Notes: generated by a model not told the origin, from the sequence alone. DNA of 64,000 bases from Pelodiscus sinensis (GCF_049634645.1 NC_134715.1:71864001-71928000), one strand, 5' to 3'; counted from the first letter of the stretch, positions 43,035 to 53,577 are shown. Program-made: numbers and translations.

Positions 43035-43405
43035 CTAGGAATGTGAACGGCTAGTCAACTATCCGATAAGCATTTGATAATGTTTATTGGATAGTCGACA
43101 CACCAATGGACTAGTTGCTTCCCACACCCATGCTACCTGCATAAGAAAGAAACAGCAGGGGGGGAGGGAAGTGGGGGTGCTTCAAAGCTGCAGCATCGTA
43201 TGGAGTCCGGGCCAGACCCCGAGCTCTGTGCGTCACTGCCACTTTGAAACGCCATGGGGAACTTGGCCTTTCACCTTTGGCATATAGCAACAGCCCTGGA
43301 GCTATTGTTATACTTCAAAGATGGAGGTGCCCTTATCAACTAATCAAATAGTCAATGCAAATTGCATCGACTATTAGTTTTGCCTATTAATCTATATTTA
43401 ACATC
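43035..43405. repeat. Repeat with CTAGTCAACTATCC end and TTTCAAAG core, inserted in gypsy
   Basis: The left part reads GGCTAGTCAACTATCCGATA and GGATAGTCGAC, the middle CTTCAAAGCTGCAGCATCG and CTTTGAAACGCCATGG, and the right TAGTCAATGCAAATTGCATC with ACTATTAGTTTTGCC. It ends AATCTATATTTAACATC. The core and the end match 1640-2350. It separates gypsy gag from protease, so it inserted after the retrotransposon did. Confidence 0.6.
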
Positions 43406-43439
43406 ACTAATGCACATAGGGTTGTATGAGCTTTGCTTT

Positions 43440-43860
43440 TGCTCTTGGGTGACTGGACCCTGTCCATTCTGCTCTCAGCAATCTTTTGAGTATCAGCCTA
43501 TATGAACTTGTCAGTATGTGTCTCAGATATGATTACTATCTGTGTCTTCATGGCTTGTAGATAACTTCAAAGCCCCTACCACTTTTTGCAAATCTAAATC
43601 AAGATCTCTCAACAAAACCATATCTTAGGCCTTTATCAATGACACTGAACATATCTGAGCATGGCATTTTCAGTATTTCCAAACTCAGTTTCTTGCCTCA
43701 CTTCAGTGACGTACATGTCTGCTCTTCTCTCAAAGTGTGGGTGAAACCAGAAGGGGTATAGTTCCAATGCATTTTCCTAGGCGTTGTGAAGACCACATCA
43801 CAAGTAAAACCATCTCTGTTGTAAGAAGAATGTGTTCTTATAAATTTCCAGCATCTCTTC
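43440..43860 (-). pseudogene. Gypsy gag remnant
   Basis: Minus-strand pieces VTEVRQETEFGNTENAMLR, then (frameshifted) RLLRDLDLDLQKVVGALK resemble the end of gypsy gag (..LR..ACEFG..ENDMLRDRIV and RERLLRDPDLxLQKA). No CCHC knuckle was recognised. Its position upstream of the protease on the same strand supports the call. Confidence 0.55.
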
Positions 43861-43900
43861 TCTCACTCTGTATAATTAAAATGGTTACTTTTAAGTCTTT

Positions 43901-44465
43901 ATTATAACTGTTCCTGAGCTTTCATATACATTGGAACAATCCTTCCACAATTATCATAAAAATTAACAAGAAAAGATTAAAATATGGTGTTTTGTAACCC
44001 TGCATATTTGGATTTGTTTAATGTGATTTCCTAATTTAACTGTTTTCCATGCAGCTTCATTTTTGCGTACTCACTGTATTAAAATACTGTGTACCTTCAG
44101 TTCGGTTTCTGCTGACTTGTAATGTCTTATCTATGAATAGGTGCTGGTGGTGCTACCCCCTGCATGGAAGTGGTTTCAATTTATACAAGCTTTACAGCTT
44201 GGTTCAGTAGCTCTCAGCACTCCCACCACACAAATTGTTCGAGCACTCCTGTGTCTAGCGGCTGGCACTATTTACTGATCCACTGTGCGCCTAACAAACA
44301 GCCATTTCTTCATTCATGCAGAACATGGATATTTCTAATCATGAGTCCTAACTTCCAGCATGGCCAGGCAATTGAGTTTATCTTTTCTGGAAATTGCTGC
44401 AGCCCCTTTACTTCAGAAACCCAGAGTGAAAGTAGAGATAAAAAGTCTAAACCACACTGCTCTTC
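43901..44465. other. Unassigned sequence before the CR1
   Basis: No repeat identified. It supplies the ATG and first 35 or so codons of the open frame that continues into the CR1, but these codons have no CR1 similarity. Confidence 0.4.
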
Positions 44466-46171
44466 ATTTCTACAGGCATGTCAACAAGAAGAAGGTGATC
44501 AGAGAGGGTGTGCAGTCCCTAATGGATGAAGGAGGTAACCTAGTGACAGAGGATGTGGGGAAAGCTGAAGTACTCAATGCTTTCTTTGCCTCTGTATTCA
44601 CGGACAAGGTCGGCTCCTGGACTTCTGTGCTAAGCGACGCAAGATGGGAAGAAGATGGACAGCCCTTGGTGGGTAAAGAACAGGTTAGGAACTATTTAGA
44701 AAAACTAAATGTACACAAATCCATGGGTCCAGACTTAATGCACCCAAGGGTACTGAAGGAGTTGGCAAATGTCATTGAGGAGCCTTTGGCCATTATCTTT
44801 GAAAAGTCGTGGAGATCGGGCAAAATCCCGGATGATTGGAAAAAGGCAAATGTAGTGCCCATCTTCAAAAAAGGGAAGAAGGACGATCCAGGGAACTATA
44901 GGCCGGTCAGTCTTACCTCGGTTCCTGGAAAAATCATGGAAGGGATCCTAAAGGAATCCATTTTGAGACACTTGAATGAGAGGAAAGTGATCAGGAATAG
45001 TCAGCATGGATTCACAAAGGGCAAGTCGTGCTTGACCAATCTGATTAGCTTCTATGATGAGGTAACTGGCTCAGTGGACATGGGAAAGTCAGTGGATGTT
45101 ATATACCTTGACTTTAGCAAGGCTTTTGATACGGTCTCCCACAATATTCTTGCCAGCAAGTTAAGGGAATGCGGATTGGATAAATGGACAGTAAGATGGA
45201 TTGAAAGATGGCTAGAAGGCCGGGCCCAGCGGGTAGTGATCAACGGTTCAATGTCAGGATGGCGGTCGGTTTCTAGTGGAGTGCCCCAAGGTTCGGTTCT
45301 AGGAGCGGTTTTGTTCAATATCTTTATTAATGACCTGGATGAGGGGATAGATTGCACCCTCAGCAAGTTTGCAGATGACACTAAGCTAGGGGGAGAGGTA
45401 GATACGCTAAAGGGCAGAGATAGGGTCCAGAGTGACTTAGACAAATTGGAGGATTGGGCCACTAGAAATCTCATGAGATTCAACAAAGACAAGTGTAGAG
45501 TCCTGCACTTGGGACGGAAGAATCCCAAGCATAGTTACAGGCTGGGGACCAACCAGTTAAGTAGTAGTTCTGCAGAAAAGGACCTGGGGGTTACAGTGGA
45601 TGAGAAGCTAGATATGAGTCAACAGTGTGCCCTTGTAGCCAAGAAGACTAATGGCATATTAGGATGCATTAAGAGGAGCATTGCCAGCAGATCCAGAGAT
45701 GTCATTATTCCCCTTTATTCGGCTTTGGTGAGGCCACATCTGGAGTACTGTGTCCAGTTCTGGGCCCCCCACTACAAAAAGGATGCGGACGCATTGGAGA
45801 GGGTCCAGCGGAGGGCAACCAAAATGATTAGGGGTCTGGAGCATATGACCTACGAGGAGAGGCTGAGGGACTTGGGTCTGTTTAGTCTGCAGAAGCGAAG
45901 AGTGAGGGGGGACTTGATAGCAGCCTTCAACTTCCTGAAGGGAGGTTCCAAAGAGGATGGAGAGAGGCTGTTCTCAGTAGTGACAGATGGCAGAACAAGG
46001 AGCAATGGTCTCAAGTTGTGGTGGGAGAGGTCCAGATTGGATATTAGGAAAAACTATTTTACTAGGAGGGTAGTGAAGCATTGGAATGGGTTACCTAGGG
46101 AAGTAGTGGAGTCTCCATCCCTAGAGGTGTTTAAGTCTCGGCTTGACAAAGCCCTGGCCGGGTTGATTTAG
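44360..46171 (+). CDS. CR1 reverse transcriptase open frame (603 codons, chimeric start)
   Basis: A non-LTR reverse transcriptase copies element RNA at a nicked target. Codons 1 to about 35 come from flanking DNA. CR1 similarity begins near residue 36. RT blocks: GNYRPVSLTSVPGKIMEGI (about 177-195), YLDFSKAFDTVSH (about 248-260), GVPQGSVLGAVLFNIFIND (about 307-325) and the catalytic FADDTKLGG (about 337-345). Later come CRVLHLGRK and the C-terminal LEYCVQFWAP and ERVQRRATKMI. No stop or frameshift interrupts it. Lacking the apurinic endonuclease domain it cannot be an autonomous ORF2, and there is no evidence that the upstream ATG is used. Confidence 0.85.
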   Translation: MARQLSLSFLEIAAAPLLQKPRVKVEIKSLNHTALHFYRHVNKKKVIREGVQSLMDEGGNLVTEDVGKAEVLNAFFASVFTDKVGSWTSVLSDARWEEDGQPLVGKEQVRNYLEKLNVHKSMGPDLMHPRVLKELANVIEEPLAIIFEKSWRSGKIPDDWKKANVVPIFKKGKKDDPGNYRPVSLTSVPGKIMEGILKESILRHLNERKVIRNSQHGFTKGKSCLTNLISFYDEVTGSVDMGKSVDVIYLDFSKAFDTVSHNILASKLRECGLDKWTVRWIERWLEGRAQRVVINGSMSGWRSVSSGVPQGSVLGAVLFNIFINDLDEGIDCTLSKFADDTKLGGEVDTLKGRDRVQSDLDKLEDWATRNLMRFNKDKCRVLHLGRKNPKHSYRLGTNQLSSSSAEKDLGVTVDEKLDMSQQCALVAKKTNGILGCIKRSIASRSRDVIIPLYSALVRPHLEYCVQFWAPHYKKDADALERVQRRATKMIRGLEHMTYEERLRDLGLFSLQKRRVRGDLIAAFNFLKGGSKEDGERLFSVVTDGRTRSNGLKLWWERSRLDIRKNYFTRRVVKHWNGLPREVVESPSLEVFKSRLDKALAGLI

Positions 46172-46251
46172 ATGGGATTGGTCCTGCCTAGAGCGGAGGG
46201 CTGGACTTGACGACCTTCTGAGGTCTCTTCCAGTTCTATGATTCTATGATA
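44466..46251 (+). mobile_element. CR1 LINE, 5'-truncated but with an unbroken RT region
   Basis: The element begins at HFYRHVNKKKV (about 44466), inside the linker before RT, so the endonuclease domain and ORF1 are absent. It continues unbroken through RT and the C-terminal connection to the stop at 46169-46171, followed by a CR1 3' UTR (GGATTGGTCCTGCCTAGAGC, GACTTGACGACC, TTCCAGTTC) and TATGATTCTATGATAAG. Its clean frame marks it as the youngest CR1 here. Confidence 0.95.
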
Positions 46252-46252
46252 A

Positions 46253-46690
46253 GGGGATGGTTGGATGAAATAACATGATCTTGGTAACTAATTGACCATT
46301 CATTACCAGTTGGAAATAGGTCAATGGAGGGATGATAGGAGTTGCTATAGGGAACTTTCTGGGTGTCTGGCTGGTGAGTCTTGCCCACATGCTCAGGGTT
46401 TAGCTGATCGCCATATTTGGGGTCAGGAAGGAATTTTCCTCCAGGGTAGATTGGCAGAGGCCCTGGAGGTTTTTCGCCTTCCTCTGTAGCATTGGGCACA
46501 GATCACAGCTGAAGGACTCTCTGCATGTTGGGGCCTTCAAAGTATTTGAAGGCTTCAATATCTGAGACATAGGTGAGAGGATTATTCTAAGAGGGGTGGG
46601 AGAGATTCTGTGGCCTGCACTGTGCAGGGGGTCAGACTAGATGATCATAATGGTCCCTTCTGACCTTAATGTCTATGAGTCTATGAGATA
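46253..46690 (+). mobile_element. Different CR1-type 3' UTR directly after the first CR1 tail
   Basis: It contains ATTTGGGGTCAGGAAGGAAT, TTTTCCTCCAGGGTAGATTG, GGCCCTGGAGG and, at the end, GGGTCAGACTAGATGATCAT, GGTCCCTTCTGACC and TGTCTATGAGTCTATGAG. The closing run of short repeats is the CR1 type but with TCTATGAG units rather than ATTCTATG. No coding part remains. It abuts the end of the previous CR1 with almost no gap. Confidence 0.7.
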
Positions 46691-46929
46691 CATAAGAGAT
46701 CTTCTACAAACAAAGCATTAAGATACCGAGTGTGTCTGCATTATGTGATACCCTTCACAATGGGGGGGGGGGGGAAGCTCTATGGTGATTACATATGGCT
46801 AATTTTAAAGGGACAATACAGAGAAACTAAATGTACCACTGGGATGCCAACTCCCTGGTTCTGAGGGACCAACCCATTAGGAAATAAATATTTTTGTATC
46901 TTCACTCCGTAGGTGTCTTAGCTGAATTT

Positions 46930-47640
46930 TAAATCTATAAGGGGTAACTGTGTTGGTCTGTATCTTCAAAAATTAGGAGTCATGTGGCACCTTAAAGATC
47001 AACAGATTTATTTGGGCATACATTTTCATGGATAAAAAACACTTCATGTGATCCCTCAAGTGGAAATTACAGAGGTAGGGATATAATATATACTAGCATA
47101 TCAAAGAAAGAACCAGTGTTCATGAGGCCACTTAACCTTTAGGGTAGAGCTTTCCCAGTTTGGTCAAAACACATAGCAAAAAAGAATTACTGCCATATGA
47201 TGGAATATATCACATTAGCAGATGTGCATGTGGATGAGCTACTGATGATGTGGCTGATGTGGGCAGGTCCTGTGATGGTGTTGTTTCTATACATATGTAG
47301 ACAGAGTTGCCAATGGGATTTGTTGCAGGGAATAGATTCCTGGGTAACTGTTTCTGTGGTGTGTGGAACCTCTCCTTTCAACAAACCCTGATGACAACTC
47401 CTTGTGCCAGCACTCACTCTGTGCCATGTATAAAGCCCAAACCAGACAGTTCCTTCTTTTGATATTCTAGTATGTGTATGTATGTGTTTATCAATAGATA
47501 AGATGATCATATAATCTCCCTATCTTTGTGATTTCCACTCCATGCATCTGACAAAGTGGTTTTTACCCATGAAAGATTATACTCGAATAAATCTGGTTTT
47601 TAAGGTGCCACAGGACTCCTCATTGTTTCTGAGTTTTAAG
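46930..47640 (-). mobile_element. Penelope-like element with GIY-YIG N-terminal fragment
   Basis: The left end (ATAAGGGGTAACTGTGTTGG, then TCATGTGGCACCTTAAAGAT) is a minus-oriented tail. The right end (CATCTGACAAAGTGG, TTTTTAAGGTGCCACAGGAC) is the same tail in plus orientation. Between them, the minus frame from 47510 reads ESIPCNKSHWQLCLHMYRNN and TCTSANVIYSI, followed after a stop by CFDQTGKAL. This resembles the PLE region entering the GIY-YIG nuclease (CTSxNVIYxIxC..YVGQTGxxL). TTTTAA near both ends may be a target duplication. Confidence 0.62.
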
Positions 47641-48516
47641 GTAGAGTAGCAGGAGTACTGATATTTCCACTTTCGTATGGATGAATCTCCCTGTTGTACA
47701 TGCATGAGCTCAACTGACATTTCTCTGTTCCCACCAAGTATAAATCTTTTCTTACACAATTCACATCTATCATCCATTCATTATTCTTATAAGAGGAGTT
47801 CCCTTTGGAGACAAGAGCTCCCAAGAGAAAAGGAGCTAAATACTTTAGGAGATTGGAAAGATAATCCAGTGCTTTTTAACTTTAGGCTGTTGGTTTGTAT
47901 TAATCCCAGGATAACAATTAACTGATCATGCCATGTGAGTGTTTATTACCCAATCTGTCAATGGTGTCAATCAATTTCCCGTAACTGTAGTTATGTTATA
48001 AATTATAATTGGTTTATAATTAGAAACTACCACAGGACTCTTTCTGACCTCTCTACCACCCCCTCCTATAATTTGTGTTACTGCCAATTTTGGAAGGTGG
48101 AATAGATAGGGACCAGATCTATCCTTCACAAGTACTCAGAAGCTTAAATTGTGACAGAGGCTAACTTTCTGGATTTACCTGATTTGATCTTTTTTATGAG
48201 TTAGAAGTTAAGATGTAAATATAATAAAAGATAATTAGGGGGAATATTCTGATGTAAGATGTATATTTATATATCTTATAAATTTTAATATTGGGCTGGC
48301 TACTTTGATGTTTAAACTGTAAAAATACAAAGTTCAGCTTGTTTCTGAAAGTCACTGATGGGCTGAAGATTCATTTTGGCAGCATAAACATTGAACTCAA
48401 TTAAACATAAACATGAATACTATTCCATGTGCCCAAACATGATATTTCGGATGAATATGCTTAGACTTTTTCTAAAAACGTATTTGATTATTTCCTCACA
48501 TGGTCTTCAGTTACTC
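47641..48516. other. Unassigned non-coding sequence
   Basis: Nothing recognisable. Frames at 47577-47777 and 47677-47925 lack motifs. Confidence 0.35.
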
Positions 48517-48519
48517 TTA

Positions 48520-48954
48520 GGGTGTGTCTAGACTGGCAAGATTTTGTGCAAAAGCAGTTGCTTTTGCACAAAAACTTGCCAACTGTCTGCACTGGCCGCT
48601 TGAATTTGTGCAAGAGCACTGACTTTGTAATGTACACAATCAGTGCTTCTTGAGCAAATACTTTCACGCTCCCGCTCAGGAAATAAGCCCTCTTGTGCAA
48701 GAATACTTGTGCAAGAGGGCCAGTGTAGACAGGCACCTTAATTTTTTGCGCAAGAAAGCCTGATGGCTAAAATGGCCATCGGAGCTTTCTTCCGCAAAAG
48801 CGCGTCTAGATTGGCACAGATGCTTTTGTGCAAAAGCACTTTTTGCGCAAAAGCATCCTTGCCAATCTAGACGCTCTTTTGCAGAAATACCTTTAGCGGA
48901 AAAACTTTTCTGCTAAAGGTATTTCCACAAAATCATGCTAGTCTAGACGCAGCC
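48520..48954. mobile_element. Complete MITE of the GTGCAAAAG/GCGCAAG-motif type, TTA duplication
   Basis: It is flanked by TTA at 48517-48519 and 48955-48957. The ends are GGGTGTGTCTAGACTGGCAA and CTAGTCTAGACGCAGCC. It repeats TTTTGTGCAAAAGCA / TTGCGCAAAAGCA inside and contains GTGTAGACAGGCACC and GTCTAGATTGGCAC. It aligns end to end with 15432-15864 (435 against 433 bp), with the internal motif exchanged. Confidence 0.93.
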
Positions 48955-48957
48955 TTA

Positions 48958-51572
48958 CGGTTCAGCTATGTTTGATTTCCACCTTTCCTTCCTTTCCTTC
49001 TCTCAATAACATGTTCTCCAATTTCAAGTTCAGCTTTTCATACTCTTGCCTTCTATTACTTCTCCCACAGCTCTGTCTACTATAGCTGGATGAGAAATTG
49101 TTTTTCTTTCCATGGAAAACTTCAATACTTCGAATTTTTTTCCAATTCCAAACTAAGGTGAAATATCAGGATGAAACCAAAAAAACCCACCATAATTTGG
49201 TTCACAATTGTTGCCTCATCTGTTTTTCTCCTTTACTGTCTTTTGGAGAGTGTTTTGTTATCCTTTTAATATGTTTATTCATCTTCAGCCTCCTCCAGTT
49301 TCTAGTCCTATTTTATTCTGCATCTGGAGTACTGTGGGGGACATCTAACCTAGAAATCCCTAAAGCTTCTTGGATTTAAATGTTGTTGTAAGCTATGATC
49401 CACAGATTTTAACTTTGATGTGACTTCGAAATAGAGCTTGAGGGGAATTGTTTTAGAAATATGGGGAATGGCTAGGGAAGCCCCAAATAACACATTTGAG
49501 ATAGATGAAATATATGGTGGCAATATTCTACTGTTAGCTATTGGGATGAAATATCCGTTATTTAAACATAAGAGAAAGAATTGGATATTGTGGGAAAGCA
49601 GCATGTCAGGATCTCAAAACTGAGGAAACAGAATTAATTCTTCCTTTTTCCACATATCCCTTCTTTGTGAGACCTGTCTACTTCAACATAGAATTTTAAG
49701 GTAAAGTGGAAAAAATGGAGAATTGTACATATTTCTGGAAAAATGCTTCATACATAGAAAAACATATCTGAGAATGGAGTCTCCTTATCACATATGATGT
49801 ACTGGTAGGCTGCTAGCATTCAGTGCTTTCTTTCAACAAGCAAAGGAGAATTCTTTTTTAAATGTAATAAAATGGAGATTTCCCTCAGATTCTGATTAAT
49901 AATGTATTTCTAATTTTATCAAATAATTAAGTCAAGAATGAATGGCTCTTTTTAAGTTAAAATCTTGAAATTTATGGAGAGCAAAGTAGATGTTAGTGCT
50001 TAAGAAATATAATTAAGAAGGCCATTTTGATTGGTCTTTGCAATCTTTTAAATCTCCAAACTCAATACCTCAGCCACTCTACCTGTAACTCCGAAAACCT
50101 TGAAAATGTTTGAGATTTTGATATGCTATATAGAAATTCTTGGTTCAAGCTCTTGTAATTCTAGAATGTTTGTTTTTATTTTTGGCTTAATGGGGAAAAA
50201 AGATAAAGCACTTCTGATTTGTCAAGTTCTCCCTCAACCTATTAAGTTTTCTTTTTCCTAAAATTATCAGAGAGGAATAATGGCTATAAAGGGAGGAAGA
50301 AAAAATTATTAGAGATCATTGAGAATTAAATATCAAATCAATAAATACCCTTCCACTTTGCTCTTATTTTTTTCCGCATTCAGTATTTTCACTGATGCTA
50401 TTCCAGAAGTATAGTAGTGCTGGTTGGAACACTTTTGAAGTCAAAACACTTTTTAAAGATGTCTGTTTTAATGATCTTTTCATTAGGAAACTTTTTGGCC
50501 CAGGGCTCTTTCTAGAGAGTTTCTTTTGTGTGGCTGGATTTTTTGTTTTTTGTTTTCTGTTCAAAATCTAACAGGACCACTGAGGTGGGGAGTGGCAAAG
50601 AGGGCAATTACCCTAGGGTTTGGTTATTCAGAAGGGCCCCGGGCTCTGGTGGACAGAGCTCTCCAGGCCCTTCAAATTTCCACCAGAACACTGGGAAGCA
50701 TGCTCCAGATCCCTGTGAGGGTTGGAGGGGGGAGTGGTGTAGTCTGGGCATAGCTGAGGGTTGACTGTCATTAGTCCTACCTCTTTTCCCTGAGGATCTA
50801 CCCCTCCCAGGAACACGGAACTGCCCCGCAAATTGTCCAGGGGCCCAGCAATCCTTTTGATATCTCCTTCCCTCCCCCTCCCCCCCAGGAAACTAGTGGC
50901 TTCATGTTTAGGGTACGTACTTGTGAGGTGGTAAGCCTAGATTCAAGCCCTTGCTCTGCCAAATTCAAAGTCATGGATTAAAAACTCTGCTTTGAATCAG
51001 GGAAGTGACATCTTGACTATTAAATAGTACAAAGGTTGTGGTGGTGATGACAGATGTCTACATGAGTGTCAGGTTTCAATGGGAGCTGGGTATGATTTAA
51101 TGTAGACAAGACCCAAGATGTTGGTGGGCTAGAGAAGCCACCAAAACAACTTGACAAATTTATATTGATGCCCTTAGTGATGGAATAGAAACACCATTTC
51201 TAAGGCAGAAACAAACACTTGTAGATACTCTGAGTTCCTGGGCTACTTGTGAAAGTCCCGATCGTGTTTACAGCCATAAGCACATTTTTTCCAAACTGTA
51301 CCTAGCAAGATATGTGACCTTCCTGCAGTCATTCTTTCCTGCTGACATTGCCTCAGTTGTCTCTGCCTTTGTCACCTTAGATCACTGTAATATGCTTAAT
51401 ATTGGACAATTTAGGATCACTCTGAGGCTTAATATAGTGCAGCATTTCTGCACCTTGCTTATTGTGGATGTGCATGCTTCAAGTACACTGGATCACTGCT
51501 TCATATTCTACTTTGAAGCTTATTAAAAGCTAAGGTAAAATTCTAGGTGTTGGCTTAAACTTACAAAGTCCT
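48958..51572. other. Unassigned sequence
   Basis: No gene recognised. 49455-49560 is paralogous to 39520-39625. A GC-richer patch at 50570-50890 (frames on both strands, CCCCTCCCCCCCAGG at its end) has no recognisable content. Confidence 0.4.
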
Positions 51573-51575
51573 AAA

Positions 51576-51826
51576 GGGTATGTCTACACTAGCTCATTAA
51601 TTCGAGGTAGGTAGGCAAATCAGGGAACCAGAGTTGCAAATGAAGCCCAGGATTTAAATATCCTGGGCTTTATTTGCATCTTCCTGTCCAGCTGCCATTT
51701 TTAAATCCCCCTTAGTCCGAACGAACTGCCCGCGGCTACATGCGGCAGTTTAAAGTTAATCCAAACTAAGTGCTTAGTTCAGATTAACTGTTGCTCCTCG
51801 TGGAACTAAGGACTTAGACGAGCTAA
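51576..51826. mobile_element. MITE of the 26008 family with the right arm deleted
   Basis: GGGTATGTCTACACTAGCTC, CAAATCAGGGAACCAGAGTT, CTTAGTCCGAACGAACTGCC and TTTAAAGTTAATCC follow the left arm of 26008-26428. After the central GTTGCTCCTCGTGGAAC it jumps to GGACTTAGACGAGCTAAG, so most of the right arm is missing. Confidence 0.82.
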
Positions 51827-52239
51827 GGATCACTGAGGCTTTTCCATCAGTTTTTATTTATGAAAGGATACCAGCAGTACACAAGGAATTATAACTCTAA
51901 AATGGTATGTCTTATTCATGCAAAAAAGGCTCTGAAAAAGAACTGAAGTAGATAACAAGAAGTAAAGGTTAGTTCTTGAAAGTGCCACAAATTTCTAAGC
52001 TTTCAGAAAAGCTCAACAGTGGCCAAAATGGAATCCATATACAATTTTTGAACTTACTTTTAGTTGAAAACTCTTTAACATTTCCACTTTTCAATCTGTG
52101 CCTTACACAGGGAAACAATAATAATATGTATATATGTATATGTATATTTATATGTAGCTATCCATTACAATCATAAACATATAATGAGGAATGGTACCCA
52201 TTGAACCATTAATCCTAATTAGATACAGAAAATAAAATT
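51827..52239. other. Unassigned AT-rich sequence
   Basis: Includes a short TATATGTATATGTATATTTA run near 52125-52155. Nothing else recognised. Confidence 0.4.
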
Positions 52240-53275
52240 TTCATCCAAAAATATATTGTTTTCCTGTCAAAAGTAGATTTTTCCCAAGTATAACCCTTTT
52301 GTTAAAATTTCTCATTGGAAAAGCATTTTTAATTAAACAGTTTTGATAATAGTGACTGAACCATTTTTTCTTAGAAAAATCAATGTTGACATAAATGTCA
52401 GTTTTCAAAGTCCTATTTCCTTTGAAAAACACCAAATATATCCATTGTTTACTTGGATACAGCCAAAAACATTGTTTGACAATCCCTAACTCTAGGGCAG
52501 GAGCCCAAACCACTGAAACCCTAATGCCAAGAGTCCTCTTCATAGGAACCCTAATTCGAATTGTAAGTGACCTAACCATAGGAACCCTAACCTTAGGTTG
52601 GAGTGTGCTACCCATAGGAACACTAATCCTAGGGCAGGAAGACTGATCTATACATACCTTAAGTTCAAGTGGCCTACCTGAAGGAACTATAACCTTAAAT
52701 CAGGGACCTCTACACACTGAACCCTACATCTAGGGTGAAGAGGCCTATTCCTAGGAACCCTGTCACTAACTCCATGTGGCCTACCCAAAGGAATGCTAAT
52801 CCTAACTTCAGGGGCCAATTCAAAAGAACATTAACTCGCAGTGGGGAGCCCTACTGTAGAAATCCAATCCTAACTCCAACTGGCCTACCTACAGAAACCT
52901 TAGCCCTAATGCCAAGAAGTCTACCCATATAAACTGTAGCCCTAGGGTGGGGAACACTACAATAGGAACCCTAACTCCAAATGGCCTACCCCTAGGCAAA
53001 AAAAAAAAACCCAGCTTTTCATACAAAAATATCTTTCCTGACAAAAGTTGATTTGTTCCAAGTAGAACTCCTTTATTAATATTTCTTATTGGAAAAGCAT
53101 TTTTAACAAAATTGTTTTGATTAAAAAGCCTCATCAAAGAAATGACTGGATCATTTTCTCCTAAAAATTACTTTCCAAGTAAATAGCCTTTTTATAAGTC
53201 CCTCTTCTTTGGAAGCACACCAAAATATCTATTTTTTTTTTTTTTTTACTGAATACTCCCAAAAAATCATTTGAC
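52240..53275 (+). repeat. Diverged direct repeats flanking a minisatellite
   Basis: The blocks at 52240-52482 and 53018-53275 share, in order, AAAATAT, CCTGTCAAAAGT / CCTGACAAAAGT, CCAAGTA, TCTCATTGGAAAAGCATTTT / TCTTATTGGAAAAGCATTTT, CAAATATATCCATTG / AAAATATCTATTT and CATTGTTTGAC / AATCATTTGAC. Between them lies the array at 52487-52998. The copies differ by many substitutions and a T-run of 16 at 53232-53247, so the duplication is old. Confidence 0.8.
52487..52998 (+). repeat. Degenerate minisatellite (CCTACCCATAGGAACCCTAA-type unit)
   Basis: About a dozen units of roughly 35-45 bp repeat GGCCTACC(CAT)AGGAA, then CCCTAA(TC/CC)CTAA and CTCCAAGT or CTAGGGTGGGGAG. Units are imperfect and the period drifts. 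The CCCTAA strings look telomere-like but occur once or twice per unit, so it is not a telomeric array. Confidence 0.82.
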
Positions 53276-53439
53276 TAAGCACTTCCATTTTATCAAGACT
53301 TTCCAGCATGAAATTTATTTCTTCAACTAAAAATTGCTTTAAAATGATTTTTATTAGATGGCACCAAACCAAATGTTCAGCCAAAAATACTATTGTTTAA
53401 AGGAACTGTAGAAGCTATTTTATGTTTAGCTAGAAGCCA

Positions 53440-53577
53440 TCTTGTATATCAGAAACCGTTTCAACTTCCTGGTATAGGACCACTCCTAAACACTCCAAAC
53501 TGGCATATGTATAGAGGATAAATGGCTTGCTTGGATCAAGAAAGGCCAGGAGTGGAGCATGAATTAGGCAATTATTA
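53440..53577 (-). pseudogene. Gypsy RT/RNase H connection fragment
   Basis: The minus frame reads NNCLIHAPLLAFLDPSKPFI and LYTYASLECLGVVLYQE. This is the start of a Ty3/gypsy RNase H domain (..APxLAFPDPSKPFILYTDASxxGLGAVLxQ). The first catalytic aspartate of the usual YTDAS is Y here (YTYAS). The fragment ends exactly where the CR1 at 53577 starts. Confidence 0.7.

Larger units (their letters stand above)
41650..43900 (-). mobile_element. Ty3/gypsy retrotransposon remnant (gag, protease, RT), split by a repeat
   Basis: On the minus strand from high to low coordinates, decayed gag (43860-43440), a repeat insertion (43405-43035), a protease-like DTGA region (about 42770-42740) and RT (42740-41670) appear in the canonical gag-PR-RT order. 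Frameshifts and stops are frequent. No LTRs or primer-binding site were recognised, so element ends are not defined. Confidence 0.7.

Noticed and set aside
52487..52998. Interstitial telomeric repeat
   Set aside because: CCCTAA occurs only once or twice per roughly 40-bp unit, with other conserved sequence between; it is a minisatellite.
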